NCBI RefSeq assembly: GCF_900496995.4
Contig: NC_044010.1
Coordinates: 3,968,001-4,032,000, forward strand
Source: Aquila chrysaetos chrysaetos
Lineage: Eukaryota; Chordata; Aves; Accipitriformes; Accipitridae
Length of the DNA: 64,000 nt
Direction of reading: 5' to 3'
In this document: positions 1-13,100 of the stretch, in pieces
Position numbering within the stretch: the first letter of the stretch is position 1
How the letters are laid out: every line of letters starts with the position of its first letter
The notes under the pieces: generated by a model
Seen by the model: the letters and a program-made list of their open reading frames with translations, nothing else
Database searches by the model: none
Told to the model about the DNA's origin: nothing
Translations under genes and position numbers: made by a program

Positions 1-3000
1 GTGCAGACAGAGGGGTTGCAGCTATGGACGGAGGTACCTTGGCACAGCCCAGCATTTGGCACGCAGGAGCACTCTCACATGCCTCCTGCCCAGACGCCTG
101 CTACCTCCAGCCAACACAGGACTACAGCCATGCTATACTTCCAGAGCGTGCAAAAGACCGCTTTAAAAATTAAATTAGATCCCTCCGTCATTTTCTGTTC
201 ACAGCAGTTTTCAAAGCTGTTAGCAATAAAACAGTCGGCCACTGCTTTCAGCCCTCTCCCTCTCCAAACACAGAGGGACAACAACAGAAATCGGGCTTTA
301 TACTTGGCCAACTATTCTTTCCAACCATAAGATTCCTCCACTAACACCTCCAGAAAAGCTCGTAACCGAGCAGAGAGCTCTACCACATGCAAGCCGTGCC
401 AAAGAATGAAGCCTCTTCCCCACAGGGTTCCTTGGCTGGCGGTGCAATCTGCAACGAAGTAAAGAAGCGTTCCCGCTGCATGGAGAGCTGCAGGTATTTG
501 CACAACACTTGGGCTTGCCAGGGCTCTTGGAAAGGAGAAGGCGGGGGGGGGGGGTGTCTTTTGTGTACAGGAATTCCCAAGCTCTAAGTGCATATCGTGC
601 CTTGAGAAAGCTGCTTAAAGGCAGCAGAGAAGCTAGGAAGGACAAATAAGGATGGGAACGTAAGGCCCGGTTTGGGGAGGGGAGGAATGAGGATGGATTT
701 AAACACAGTGAAACACAAAGCCAAGGCACAGCACAGTTTGGAAAATGGCATCATTACTGTAACAGGAATAAAAATCCCCCAGCCTGGGACACATGATGTT
801 AACACTCATTAACTTCCTAGACTTGCACACAGCCTGTAGCTTATGACTCCAGCAATAGGCTGGGACTCATTAAAGCTGATTTTTACCTCTGTCCTGCTAC
901 TGTCCTAGGCAACCATGGAAAAATCCTTCCTCTTTGTCTGTTCCTCTCCAATCAACGGGGGTGAGGCCACCCCCCCCCCCCCCCCTTCAAAAAGTGCTAC
1001 GATACCAACAGAGGAGATGTCTACACAGGACCTTCTAATCATCAGGCATTACAAACCAGAAACACCCTCAGTTGTACAAAAGGTGATAACAAGTATTATA
1101 GGTTTAAACCACTGACTGTGATGTTACTGGAGTCCTTCTGAGAACAACCACTATCTTCACAAACACATACCACCACATTACAGGAATAGGAAAAGCAAGG
1201 AGAGCTGCCAGCATACATCAGGAAGGGTTATACATTTTTCCTAGGCTTCTAGGAAAGTATCAACTCCCAGCCTTTTCTTCTAACCACATAAAAGAATTTT
1301 CCCCCAACTCCCAGACAGAAGAATCAGAGCTGAGACAGCGACTGGGAACAGAGCTCCTCTTCTGACCCCTCTCACCCCCAGCAGCACAGGGTCACACTTC
1401 TCTGGAGATGTCAGAGAACATTTTGGCAAGTAGAGGCTGCTGTGGAAATGCACAGGCTGCCTAGACAGGAACCATGAATGAGCAGTGCCCATGTGATGGT
1501 GGATGAAGCAAGGCAGCGCTGGGCACCAGGCAGAGAAAGCAGACTCATGGGAAGACCAACACAGGAACGTTAGGGCAGGCTGGATCATGCCAACTTTCGT
1601 TTTCTGTGTAAACAAGAGCAACGGTTTTGACACAGCTCTGTGCAAAGTCAACAAGGCGGCCCCCAAAAAACATTAAGTCTCCTGGATTGTTGTCAAAAGC
1701 AGTATGATGAACCTGGGGACTCTGCACCACCTCCTTGCCCCAGCTGCAGGACACACCAGTAGCTAAATAGATCTTCCTGTCAAAGCATTTACAGAGCTCC
1801 TGGGAATAAAATGTATCCGCCCAACTTCAGCTGGAAAAAGCAGAAGACCACTGGCTTTGTCTGGTGCCCAACCGAAGCTGATTATCAACAAGGCTTCCTA
1901 GATCTGGTCAACAAAGGATAGCCTGGGCTGCTAGCTAGACACCACTCCCAGTCTGAGCAGGATGAGATGAAGAAACCAAGGAGGGAGGAGCACAGTCCAA
2001 ACACACACTCCTCATAGCCAAGCCAAGCCAAGCTGGTTACCTACCTCCTGGTCTACTTTACAGCAGGAAGGGGACCAGCCTTACCCCAGAAAAGCTTCTG
2101 GAACTACTGGGGAAAAGATAGGGAGGGGACCAAAAGACAAGTAACATACTAAACTACACCTCTGGGTTGGAGCTCTTTCAATGGCATAGACAGAAGTCAA
2201 CCCTGGATTAGCCACCAGCCCAATATTGCCCACCACTAGATCCTGAGCAAAGCTAGAGAAGACAAGCTATAAGTGTATCCTTCATAGCACAACCATACCC
2301 AAACTAAGCACAGTCTTTGAACGCTACTAAGTCACTACGAATGATGATTCTTACCCTACCCCTCTGGGCAAGGACAACAACGCTGCGTAAAGAAGCAGCC
2401 CCATCCCTCCACAAACAAGTGTGAACTGAAAGCCCAATTTAGCCAATTAAAATGGCTTCACAAAAGATCATTACAACTCGCAGGACTCCACTGAAGGCAT
2501 GGTCTGTTTGCAGAGCTTTTGGCCCTGCGTGAAAGAAAGCTCCTTCAGCCGGAGGGTACAGTTGCACTGTATTTCGGCCCTGACAAGAAAGCTGGTGTTA
2601 AGTAGCTTCCACCTCCACACCACGGTTCACCACTCTCTGTTGTGTCAACACAATTCTCAGCAAGCAAACAGCACCACTGGAAAACAAAACAAAAAAATCC
2701 CTTTTCTCCCCCTCGCCACGCTTTTGCCTTGGATCCTTTCCGTGACCTAGTTCACAGCACAGCCCCAAACAGCAAAACCAACACCAGGGTGAATAGCAGT
2801 GCAAGCTAACAGCTAGAGGGGAGATGGGAATGCCTCCTCCACTCCAGCCACGACAATTGTCTAACTGCATACCCAGCACTTTGCTCGCAGTGGGGCCGGC
2901 ACTCTCACTTTGCCTTTCGCTTACTCACTGATGACAGAAGGATGCCAAGTACTAGATGGAAAACAATTTTCCCAAAAGGAAATTTTGGGACCCCGTTCTG

Positions 3001-6000
3001 GTAACAAGGATGGCCGCGTCCTGCATGACAGTAGAGAAATGTAGTGACCCCTGCGTATCGCAGAGATCACTGTAATTACAGTTTCTACGCAGCTACACAA
3101 CTCATTGTAACTCCCTCTTTTCATATGCTCATAAATCTCCAGAAAGAGTTCTTTTGAATTACTATTTTCCATGCTGGGAGCCCAATCCCATTTCCAATGA
3201 AGTTCGCTTTGTGATCGTCTTCAAGGGAGTACAGTTTGGCTCCCAGCCCAAGGGAAATTTAAAAGAGCAAGTTACATCTTTAAATCAAAGAGGGCAAACG
3301 CAAACAAGAGCGCTCTTTTACATCCCATGCTTTCCCAATGGATTTTCCTCTGTGAAGTTGAGGCAAATAACTCCAAAGCAGCTCAGCTTTGAAATCCTTG
3401 TCTGTACAGTTTCAGTCTTACTCTGTTTAAAACTTGCAATCAATTAGAGTTGATTTACCAGTTGGTTCATGAAGTTACATATATTTGGAAGTACCATCTG
3501 GAGCACAAGCAGCCACAAGTGTCCATGAGGATGTGCGCACATTCAGCTCCATACACTGTCAGCCTCACTTGTTAAATGGCACCAGCTGTCTATAGGGTAA
3601 CGGATGCCCACGAGCTATTGCGCCAAGAAATCTTTTTTCTTCATTTAGTGAAATGAAGAGCTTTACAAATTAAACATGTAGAACCCCAAGAGCTAAGCTG
3701 CAGGATAGCGTTAGGGTTCAAGAGTAAAAATAGTTAAAAGATGGCTAAGCAGTGAGGAAGCCTTCCAGCTCTGGCATTAACTTGGGCGCACGGTACGGCT
3801 GCAGCATATTCCTATTATTCACTTCAGAAAAACGAGAAGTTACGCAACTTGCTATGTTCAACTGCATATATAGTAAGACCTATGAGCAATGCCACAGGAA
3901 CCTTTTGCTTTTGAATTTCCTGAGCAGGCCCCAATCCAGCAATTTGATCTGTAAGCACAGAAGTTCACTCATGCTAATCTACTTGCAGAGCCAAGGCTTT
4001 CAGTTTTAACGGCCAACGAGCTTTGGGAAACAGGGTTTTTCCAAAAACTTTCTATTTATTTTTGCATGTCATTAAACAAGGTTAATTTTGCCCTTCAATA
4101 TGTATATGTAAACCAGGGCTTTTACTCTACAGCAGTGGCTCTTGATTTGCAAGCCCCTCATCCTAAAAAAAAACGTTTAGTGGTCAGCAAATTCAAGCCC
4201 TCTAGCAATAGGTTCTATTTTCTTTTGCTTCTCAGAGGCTTCTTAGAAAGACTTCATAGACCCCCAGGAATTTCCAGCCCCTAGGCTGAAAACCATTATT
4301 CCATGACATGGATATTTCAAAAAGAAAAGTCACTTGGTTTATTGAAGCAATCCACCCGCACATTTAATCAGAACATGCAACAACACAGGTCTGAAAACAT
4401 AGTGAGACTGTTTCAATTGACAACAGAAATGCCCGGCCAAAACCACCACCCAAGCAAGCATTATTTCTAAGCAGCAAGCCACAGCCTCCTGCCTCCCTGT
4501 TACACAGCTGGAAGTTGGGAAGTTCTCCACATGGGACCCATTGGTGAAGCACATCCCTGGAGGATGTCCTTTGCCCACTCCAAGAACCGCATCTGTGCTG
4601 TCCAAGTTTTTGAAGCACAAGCAGTGTTCAAGTCTATCATGCAAATTGTACCCCAGCTGCTATCCTGTCAGACTGGCGAAACCTTGCACTTCCTCGCTCC
4701 TATGTCTCTCCTGTGTTGCTAGACCTTCAAGTGCACCTCTTAACCCCAGAGCCACGCAACATGGTAGAAAATATTGTGCCCTCACCCTCATGGTACTAGA
4801 GCACCTGGGACTGTGCACAGGAACACAGTTTTCCATACTGACGTTTAAAGCCTGACAGCCTTACTGAAACAAACAGGGGAAAGAATCTTGCAAGACTCTT
4901 CAGACTCTGCCTGTCCAAGCAGGCAGTACCTGTACCTTATTTTCAAAGTTTACTTTTAGCCATAGCACTTAGACACTGAGATAGCATTAAAGGCTATAAA
5001 CTGCAAAAGGTTTCTCCACTGAAAGCCTACCCCTTCCTTTAGGATACTGCATGTCTACCCTACATTTTATATTTGAATTTAAAATGAAAAAGAAGCCTAC
5101 AGACCCTGATCAAATCCCCAGCATGCAACACTGTGGGACTCCACAGTATGGAATCTCCCTCTATCTCCCTCCTCCTGCTCAACCCTGTACAAAGCCAATG
5201 CCATTCTGACCTTGCAAGGAGAAAGGGCAAGGGTGTTGACCCCTGAGGAAATAACCACTGTTTTTTAATTTGGCCCAAATCAGATAATTCTGAAGTAAAG
5301 GCTAACGAGAAATTAAAAAAAAGTCGTAAGATAGTTTTCACAAGGGTTCATTTTCTCCTTCCGCCAAATTCCCCAGTGACGGTAGCAGATATGCAGAAGC
5401 ATGACACTTACTGTTTCCCACCACCAGAACTGGACATCACAGCTCTCCACTCAGGTCTGCCTCTCAGGTATCCCTACGCAGCACAACACGCCCTATAGCA
5501 GCAAAGCCACATTTATGATACCATTCTTTGCTTTAGTTGCTAGAGATGGGGGTGGAAGGCAGGCAAGCTACCACAACAATACGACATGCAGTTTTGCTAG
5601 GACAACCGCAGTCATCTTAGTAGTGTTTTCCTAGTACACTATGCTGCTCTCCCAGCAACGGTAAGCCCTCCCTAGTTGCACATATCCATAAGATAAGGGC
5701 CACCAAGCACACTGCCGCTACTAACCAAAACGCCAGCAGCAGCCACAGGGAGCTGCTGGCCAATGACCGTGGGCAGTTAGATGCTTGCCTGGGTGGTTCT
5801 GACACAAGCTGGGATCCTTCCAAAATTTCAGCTCGTAGGGAACGTTCTTAAGGGAGGCTTTCTGTAAGACTCTATTCACCATTTATTTTTCAAAATTAAC
5901 AAGTGAAATGATCATAGAGCCAACACTGGTCCCGTAGTTGCGGCCAGCTATATAGCCAAACCCCAGAGGAGGAAAAGAGCCAAGCATGGCCAAAATAAAG

Positions 6001-6849
6001 CTCTTCAAAGATGGCAAAGCACTGCTAAAGCTCTCTTTTCCACAACTCTTCTCCTCAAAGTTAGGATGCCCCAGTGATGGGCTCACAGGCAATGATACCA
6101 CAGAACGTATGCCACAACGTTCTAATTTGCTCTTCCAGCTAGGGTGACTTGATTTCTTAACTCTTTATAGCTGCAAAGATCTCGTGAGCAAGTCATTATT
6201 GACAAACTCAGGGCCAAAAAACCCCACTGCTTCAAACAGTCATTGAATCGCTGAGTCTGCCTCCTCAGACAAAAATCCCTACCATCAAGTCATATACACG
6301 TTCATAGACCCCGCAAGTCAAAGAATTCAGCCCTTGGCATAACAGACTTAGTTTACAACCCTGACAATCTTCTAAATAAGAACACAACGTCGGTTCACAG
6401 CGGCTCTCCAAAGCGTGCCATTACTGAACAGCTAATGCAATAGCTTTGCCCTCTATTGGGCGCACTCAGAAGCGTGCAGGTATGCATCCCAGGCCAGCAC
6501 TGCCAAGGCGCAGAAGGAGACGCTGTCGTTGGAGCAGATATATCTCCAGCCATGGGAGCTTCCCCAGGCCGTAACTTGCTGAACGGAAACAACCGTTCGG
6601 TCCTGACAGCCCATGACTTCGGGCATCGCTTCAACGACCAAACCAGCTTCTAAGCAGAGAAGTGTGGTTGTGTCTTCCCTCCCCCCCGGTCACTTCTGTA
6701 CTGCCTTGCTGTCCAGCGGGATGAGTCCAGACATAAAACAGCTGGTTTTACACGGCCTGGGCATGCGAGGCATCAGCAGAACCTTTGCACCAGCGTGAAC
6801 CCACTCATCCTGGCGCAGTAACAGCGCACGGGTTCCTTCAAAGGCTCGG
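1..6849. other. Non-coding stretch, probable first intron of a minus-strand gene
   Basis: I find no exon that I can recognise on either strand. Open frames here are short, have no family resemblance and lack paired splice signals. Because the CpG island to the right carries a minus-strand splice donor after base 7388, this stretch is best read as the start of a large first intron of a gene transcribed leftwards off the window. It holds a G12 run at 543-554 and a C16 run at 970-985, both simple homopolymers, and otherwise ordinary unique-looking sequence. The intron reading is inference; what is seen is absence of coding signal. Confidence 0.5.
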
Positions 6850-7950
6850 CTCGGCGGAGAAAAGTGCTGCCCACCGTGAGGGGCTACCCCTACGACCCTC
6901 GTCGGCATTTAAGGCTTTTACCCCGGGAAGTCGAAACCTCTCCCGCCCGCGGTATCGGAGCCGAGACCCGCCGCCCCAGCAGCCTCACCGCGGGCGAGGG
7001 CAGCGCCGAGGCAGAGCCCCGGCCGGCAGGAGGGAGGCCCGGCGGCGGCCGCCCCCGCCCGCCTTCCCCCTCCGCCCGGCCACGGGAACCAGCGCCCAGC
7101 CGCCCCGGAAACCGCCGGGCAGGGGGAGCGGGGATGGAGCGGGGATACAGCGGGCTCCCGCCCCTCGCAGCCGGCATCACCGCAGCCCAGCCGGGCTCTC
7201 AGCTCCCCCCTTCCCCGGCCGGGGACGGACCTCCGTCGCCAGGCGCGGGAGCCGAAAGAGGCTGCCCCACCGCTGCCCCTACCCGGGTACCCCGGGGCAG
7301 AACGGCGGGAGGGCAGCGCTCCGCGCACGCAAAACAGACAAGCAGGCGGACAAGCAAGCAAATAGACCGACCGACCGACGGACTCACCTCTCTCCCGCGG
7401 CCGCCCCATGCCGTTCCCGGCACCGACCCGCCGCCTTCCCCCGGCGGCGGCCGCCGTCGCTGCTGCCGCCGCTTTCCGCTTCCTGTGCCCGGCGCCGCCC
7501 CGCCGTCCCTCCCCCGCCGGAGCCACCGCCCCCCGGGCGAGGCTTCGCTCCCCGAGAAGCGGTCGCCCTCGCTCCGACCGGGATCCCAGCATCTCCCGGG
7601 GCCTGGCATCTCCCGGCCGGCCTTTCCCGGGGTCGTTCCCGGTGGGGACCCGCGGCTGGACCCGCTACTCTCCCCGTCGAGGCCTGATTTCACCCCTGGA
7701 ACCTCTCCCTGCAGCTCTGCCTCCTCCGCAGCTCAGCTCGTACAGGCTCTGCCTCGCAAATCCTGTTGCTGGCCCTCTTTCCGAGACCTTCCCATCGCCT
7801 CCCTCCCTGCTCCCGGGTGCCCACCTCCGCACCCCCGCAGCCCCTCCAAGGCTGAGCCCTTCCATCTCTCCTCCACCCAGCCTTCCCCCTCACCTCTCCT
7901 TTTGCCGTCACGCTCTCCTCCGGCAGAAAGACCAGTCCCTTTGAGCTCTC
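6850..7950 (-). promoter_or_regulatory. CpG island promoter
   Basis: GC content and CpG density rise sharply here compared with the AT-rich sequence on both sides, the hallmark of a vertebrate CpG-island promoter. A purine-rich ETS-like core, CAGGAAGCGG on the minus strand, lies near 7477-7486. Long open frames occur on both strands, but they are proline/arginine/glycine-rich artefacts of high GC and do not match a protein I know. A short GACC microsatellite lies at about 7364-7379, just inside the presumed intron. Transcription towards the left is inferred from the donor site at 7388/7387. In human the gene downstream of CHD1L in the same orientation is BCL9, so that is my guess for the owner of this promoter. 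Confidence 0.65.
7389..7600 (-). other. Putative non-coding first exon (5'UTR) of a leftward gene
   Basis: On the minus strand the sequence reads GAGAGAG followed by GTGAGTCC, a near-perfect 5' splice site. The donor GT occupies 7387-7386, so the last exonic base is 7388. There is no convincing start codon with a family-like protein before this donor, so the exon is probably untranslated. The right boundary (transcription start) is arbitrary. BCL9, whose first exons are non-coding in mammals, would fit gene order, but nothing in the bases proves it. Confidence 0.4.
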
Positions 7951-9640
7951 CCATCCAGGACAACCACGTTCTTGGGTTTTCTCCAGGGCTAAGTGTATTG
8001 ATAGGCACTGTAACGCCTAGCCTTCGGCACTGCTTGGTCTGTTCCTCCACCCACAGCCTGCAGCTGCAGTGCAATTTGCCCCCGGTCACAAGAGGTCTGC
8101 AATGAGGAAGGACATCCTGCCCCCCAGGGAGAAGGGCCTGGTTTGCCTGAAGCCTCTTAACAGGCTGCCCGAAGCCTGCCTTGGGCAACAAATTCCTTAC
8201 ACCGCTAGCTCTGGGCAGCTGGGGAGGAAACGGGCAGAGTTCTGCGTGCCGTGCAAGTCACCTTTTCTGTATTCACATGTTGCTCCTTTTTCATTTCACC
8301 TCTGGGTCGTCTTACCCTTTAAGAACAGTTAAGTTTTCAGGCTGTACAATGGACCAGCAGCTAGGAATGCATGAAGAAAATCTAGACCTCCTAGATTCCA
8401 GTCCTGCGCTTTGAACTACTCAAGAACAATCCAGTCTACAAAGGGAACAAATGCAGAAGATAATGCAACACAGAAACTATCTGATAGGAATAACTTTATC
8501 GTGGCTGCTGTAGATTGCATCTTTTATTTTTCCCCTCACTCCCTTTTTCTAAAATAATGCCAGTTTTATTTGTGGTGCTTGCCCCCTAGTCAAGATCCAT
8601 ACAACATGGAATGACTTTACAATGCAACAGTCAACCGGGAATTAGAAGAAACGTTTCCGTATCACTCTGATTTGGTAGTTACATTACCTCCTGTTTTGCA
8701 TGGCGTAGCTGCTTACCCAACCCCCTGACTGACTGGAAGAGGCCGATATCAAGTGATAGGCTCCATCTTGTATTATGCATCAACATGTGTCTAAACTTGC
8801 CCAAGGCTCGAGTACTCTGCTGCATTCCAGGTAATGGCCCTGCCCTGGAAAGCGTCCGACACCCCGCTGAAAGCCTGCCTCTCAGCCTTACCGGCTGCTA
8901 ATGGCTCCCCACGGCTCGACTATCGCTCGACTATCGCAACGGGGCTTGCCTCCTCCCCGCGCAGAGGTGCGGGAAATGTGACGAAAGGCAACAGGCTAGA
9001 GCTTATGTAGGCCATACATCTGGCGCAGGGGAGAGACTCGGTGCAAGGAGCAAGGTTTTACCTGTGCCGTGTGGGGGAAAAGGACAAGGGGAGACGCTGC
9101 CCTGCCTGAAAGGCTACGGAAACTCAGGGAAAACTTCAACAAGGGAGAGGGGGCTTTTTCAAAGGTCTTTAACTGGACTTCTTTCAAAGTGACCAAGAAA
9201 CTCCTCTGCTAAGTCTGTATTTCTTCTCTGACTACACCACCCCAGAGCTGCTCAAGAATAGTTAGAGGATTCCTAAATACTGGTTTCATGGTCTAGAGCA
9301 GCAGGACTTGTTGCAGTACCCCACAGAAAGAAGACTGCTAAGAGATCTAAGCTGGGGCTGTACACAAACCTCAGAGAGGACCAGCACCTATGGCCTGTCC
9401 AGAATATTGGCAAAGGAGGAATACACTGAAGATGGGCTCAGGGGCAGATGCTGAGACGCTGTTACATGCTTATCTCTCATCATCTCTTTAAACCACTGAG
9501 ACATGAGGAAATGTTTCACATCAGTCAAGCTACTTGAGTGGTAGGGTCATAGTTCAGAAATTTGTGAGGCGCTATGCTCCTGTACACTACTGAATAGGCA
9601 AGATTAGAGTTGTTTGTTGTTTTTTGGGTTTTTTTTAAGT
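7951..9640. other. Non-coding stretch
   Basis: No supported gene. A small GC-rich patch at about 8860-8970 contains a perfect 11-bp tandem duplication (8914-8924 and 8925-8935). The remainder is unremarkable, with a T-rich segment at 9609-9637 just before the CR1 copy. Confidence 0.5.
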
Positions 9641-9647
9641 ATCCAGA

Positions 9648-10160
9648 ATGGATCTCACAGATTCACAGGAGAATCATTTAAGTTGGAATGGACTTCTGGA
9701 GGTCCTGTCTCCCCACTCAGAACAGGATCAACTAGAGCAGGTTGCTCAGGGCTGTGCCAAGTCGGGTTTTGGGTATCTCCAAAGACAGAGTCCACAACCT
9801 CCCTGGGCAACCTGTTCCAGCATTTAACACCTGCATAGTAAAAATGTTTGGGTTTTTTCCCCTCACATTTAAATGGAATTTCATGTATTTCCGTTTGTAC
9901 CTGTTCCCTCTTTTCCTTTCACTGGATACCACCGTGAAAAGCCTGGCTCCATTTTTTTTACTCCTTTCCATCAGGTATTTATACATGTTGATACACATTC
10001 ACACGCATTTGATTCCACTCTGAAACCTCCCTTCTCAAGGCTAAAAAATCCCAGCTCTCCTAACCTCTCCTGGTATGTCAGATGCTCCAATCCCCGAATC
10101 ATTTTAGTGGACCTATGCTGGACTCACTCCAGTATGTCCATGTCAAACAAAGATGGTCTC
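9648..10160 (-). mobile_element. CR1-type LINE fragment (3' end), reverse orientation
   Basis: The segment opens with a degenerate copy of the CR1 3' terminus in reverse complement (CACAGGAGAATCATTTAAG then TTGGAATGGACTTCTGGAGG). It continues with the typical CR1 3' region in reverse: GGGCAACCTGTTCCAGCATT near 9805, a block ending in AACCTCTCCTGGTATGTCAG, and CTGGACTCACTCCAGTATGT near 10119. It is therefore a 5'-truncated CR1 copy of roughly 510 bp inserted on the minus strand. The many differences from the consensus pattern indicate an old copy. The open frames crossing it are not functional genes. Family assignment is from memory of CR1 ends. Confidence 0.85.
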
Positions 10161-13100
10161 TGGTCCAGAGCGTGCTCTGTCTGCATGTAATGCAAGACAC
10201 CTTTACTGTTCAGTTCCCTTCTGTTTTGATCTTTTCCCGTTCCTGCCGGCACAGTGGCCAGGAGATGTTCTAGGAAGGATCTGTAAGTGGTCAAGTACAC
10301 GGACTGGCACTGCTTTGTGGCATGATCTTAGATGCACACACAGATAGGTAGATAAAGAGGTAGGACCCTCATAGGAAGCCAGGCCCAAACTTGGCCTGTT
10401 TCATAATGTGGCACACAGAAAAGGGATATTATCTCTGATTCTTCATCCCTTTCTGCAGTGGACTTGCACGAGATCATAAATACCTTTGATTTGCTCCTAA
10501 CTTGTCTCTCTTCTCCTATTTGGGGAAAAAAAAATCCTTATCATGTGAATGCCAACGCTACAGCCTCAAGTTCACCGAAGTAGCAGAGGAAGGCTAGTAG
10601 ATGCCCTGCACTTAATTCAATAAATAAGTTAAGAAAATAATTCTTTTCTGCTCAAGGCAGCAAAACCTGAGACTTTCTCAGATCTTACAAGAAGCAGCTT
10701 CTGGCTTCCCTTAACCTCCTTTGATTTGTTTTTCCAATAGACACGACTGACATTCTCACTTCATGTAGTTCCTTGAGCGGACTGTTTCTATCCATAACTT
10801 TGAAGAAATACTCAAGAAAATGCTAGGAAGTGCAAGCAGGAATATTCTTTTTCCGGTTGAAACATGAGGATCCAGACAATTTTTGTCCTCATCACATTTT
10901 CAGAAGGTTCTAGGTGTCGTCCCACAAATGCATTACCATCTGACCAAGGCCAAGATGTGTGGATGGTTGAGTGCAGCATGGAAAACACATGCCAACTCAT
11001 TCATGCCAAGAATTCAAAATGATAGAGATCTGCTTTTTTATAGGAAATACTCATCTGTAATTCTACTAATCCCACTACTGCATTCCCAGGCTTGTATTTT
11101 TCACTCTGAAAAGCACAAGTTGGACAGAAGACCAGGGAGAGATGGATTTTCGGTCACAGCTGTGGGACACAAGTGATCTTAGATGTACTAGAAGAGGTAC
11201 TTCCCGGAATGTGGACACTATCCCTTCTTATAGCAAATCCTTTAGTGTTTTGAATCACTTGGTCTTACATTTTGATTTGCTGATAACAGTGCACAACAAA
11301 CCTGCTATCCAGTCAAATTAGCTAAATAAAGGTCTACACTGCCTCTTCTACAATCATCTATTGTAAAGCAGTGGGAGTTTTCACATGACCTGATGTGTAG
11401 GTTACACTTTTAAGTCAGCTCTTTTCCAAAGGTTTGCTTTCTTTTTTTCCCCCTCCAGGACCATTAGATTCACTTAATTTAAATAAATCCATCTACTTAT
11501 CCTTATATTTTTCTACCGATCATTTTTGTGGGCCAGATTCTGCCTTGTTTGGAGACACATACATACGATATTTTTGTTAAGATACCGAGGTTGAATTTGC
11601 TGTAGATTTTCTCCATCATCTTGAAAATGAGTCTTCCTCTTTCTTTCCCCAAAATCAAGACTCCACCTTCCCCAACACACAGTGACATATCCAGATAATT
11701 TTTGTCTGTGACAAAATTCAGTGACAAAATCACCCATCTACACATGTCCATAAAACTCGACTGGTTTCTCCATTTTTTTTTTTACTGTTTCCTGAGTAGA
11801 ATGAAAAGATCATTTTTAAGTTACAGGCCATAGAGATTCCTCATGAAAGACAGAATTTGTCTGCACAAGGCTTTGAGAATCAGAGGCAGTGCCTTGTCAA
11901 GTAAGAAACATAAGCATGAGCTGAGGCAGCACAAGTGTAAACGTCATTCTGAATTACTGCTCATTCTTATACGGCATCAGCTGGAGCCTCCAGCATGGGG
12001 TGGAGAGGAAAGTTTTTCACTGGGACTGGATGCCCCTTCATAGGTCCTATCTGATGAAACTGCTTGTATAGCCAATCTGAACTGTGCATGATCTCGCTCT
12101 GTCTCCCACTGACCTTAATCTAGCAGCATACATTTAAAGTTTAAGTAAACATACAATGACAGATATGCACAAGGAGCCACATTTCAGCTCTTAGGCTGCA
12201 GAAAATCTTGTTTAGAGGAAGAGAGAGGCCAGAGGGACATGACTACAAAAGAACACCTTCCTTCCCTTTTGGGGTGGTTGCTATTTAGAAAGGGAAAATG
12301 CGTAGTACTGCACAGCTGAAGAAACAGCATGACACATTTATTTTGCATAGCAACTTGCATAAAAGCTACTGAGCCCTTTATGGAATTAATTATCCAAAAT
12401 ACATGATTTCTGCCCAAATAAAGAGAAATGGTGGTGGGTAGCAAACACTAGAAAAACTTCACTTGGCTGAGATTCTGCAAAACACAGTTGAGGATTCAAT
12501 TGAAATCTCACTTCCATTTCAAAACAGATAGAAGTAGGACTTTTCTTTGGGTTCAGCAGATTTAAAGAATATTGTTTAAAAAAGGAAAAAAAAAAAAAAC
12601 AAAACAAAACACTCCAGAAGCATTTCCTAACTAAACTTAAAGGAAAAAAATTATGGTAGATTTCATCTGCAGAGGCCAAGAGGACTACAGAGGGAAAAAG
12701 AGAACATCTTTTGTCTGACTTGCCCCTAAGTTAGAGGGCTAGAATCTATATGACCTTTCCTCCGTGTGTGCCAGGAACCTTGCAGCCCCCTGTGGACCTT
12801 ATCTTAGAGGGTAATGGATATTAACAGGTAGGTAGTCATGCCCTCCTCTCCTTTATAAGTCCAGTCAGAGTTCTAGCAGGGTGGGGGGCACAGGACAGAG
12901 GCAGAGCCCCATCTTCTTGTAGAAACAAAGGAAAGCATAAGGCCTCAAATAGGAATACCTGGGCATAGTGGTGGTAGATGCACTACTTCAACCTATCCTG
13001 GGGCAACTCAGCCGCAAGACAAATCCTGTCCATGTGCAACTGCATGGTGGCCAAGAACCTGTAGGTGGGCTGGGATTTGGCCATAGGTGTGTGTGAAGCT

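Noticed and set aside
6785-8105. Long open frames of 300 and 413 codons on the plus strand over the CpG island
   Set aside because: Proline/arginine/serine-rich translations in several overlapping frames on both strands are typical of high-GC DNA that happens to lack stops; no family resemblance.
9614-10190. Overlapping open frames on both strands near 9.6-10.2 kb
   Set aside because: They lie in a reverse-oriented, truncated CR1 copy and do not encode an intact CR1 protein.
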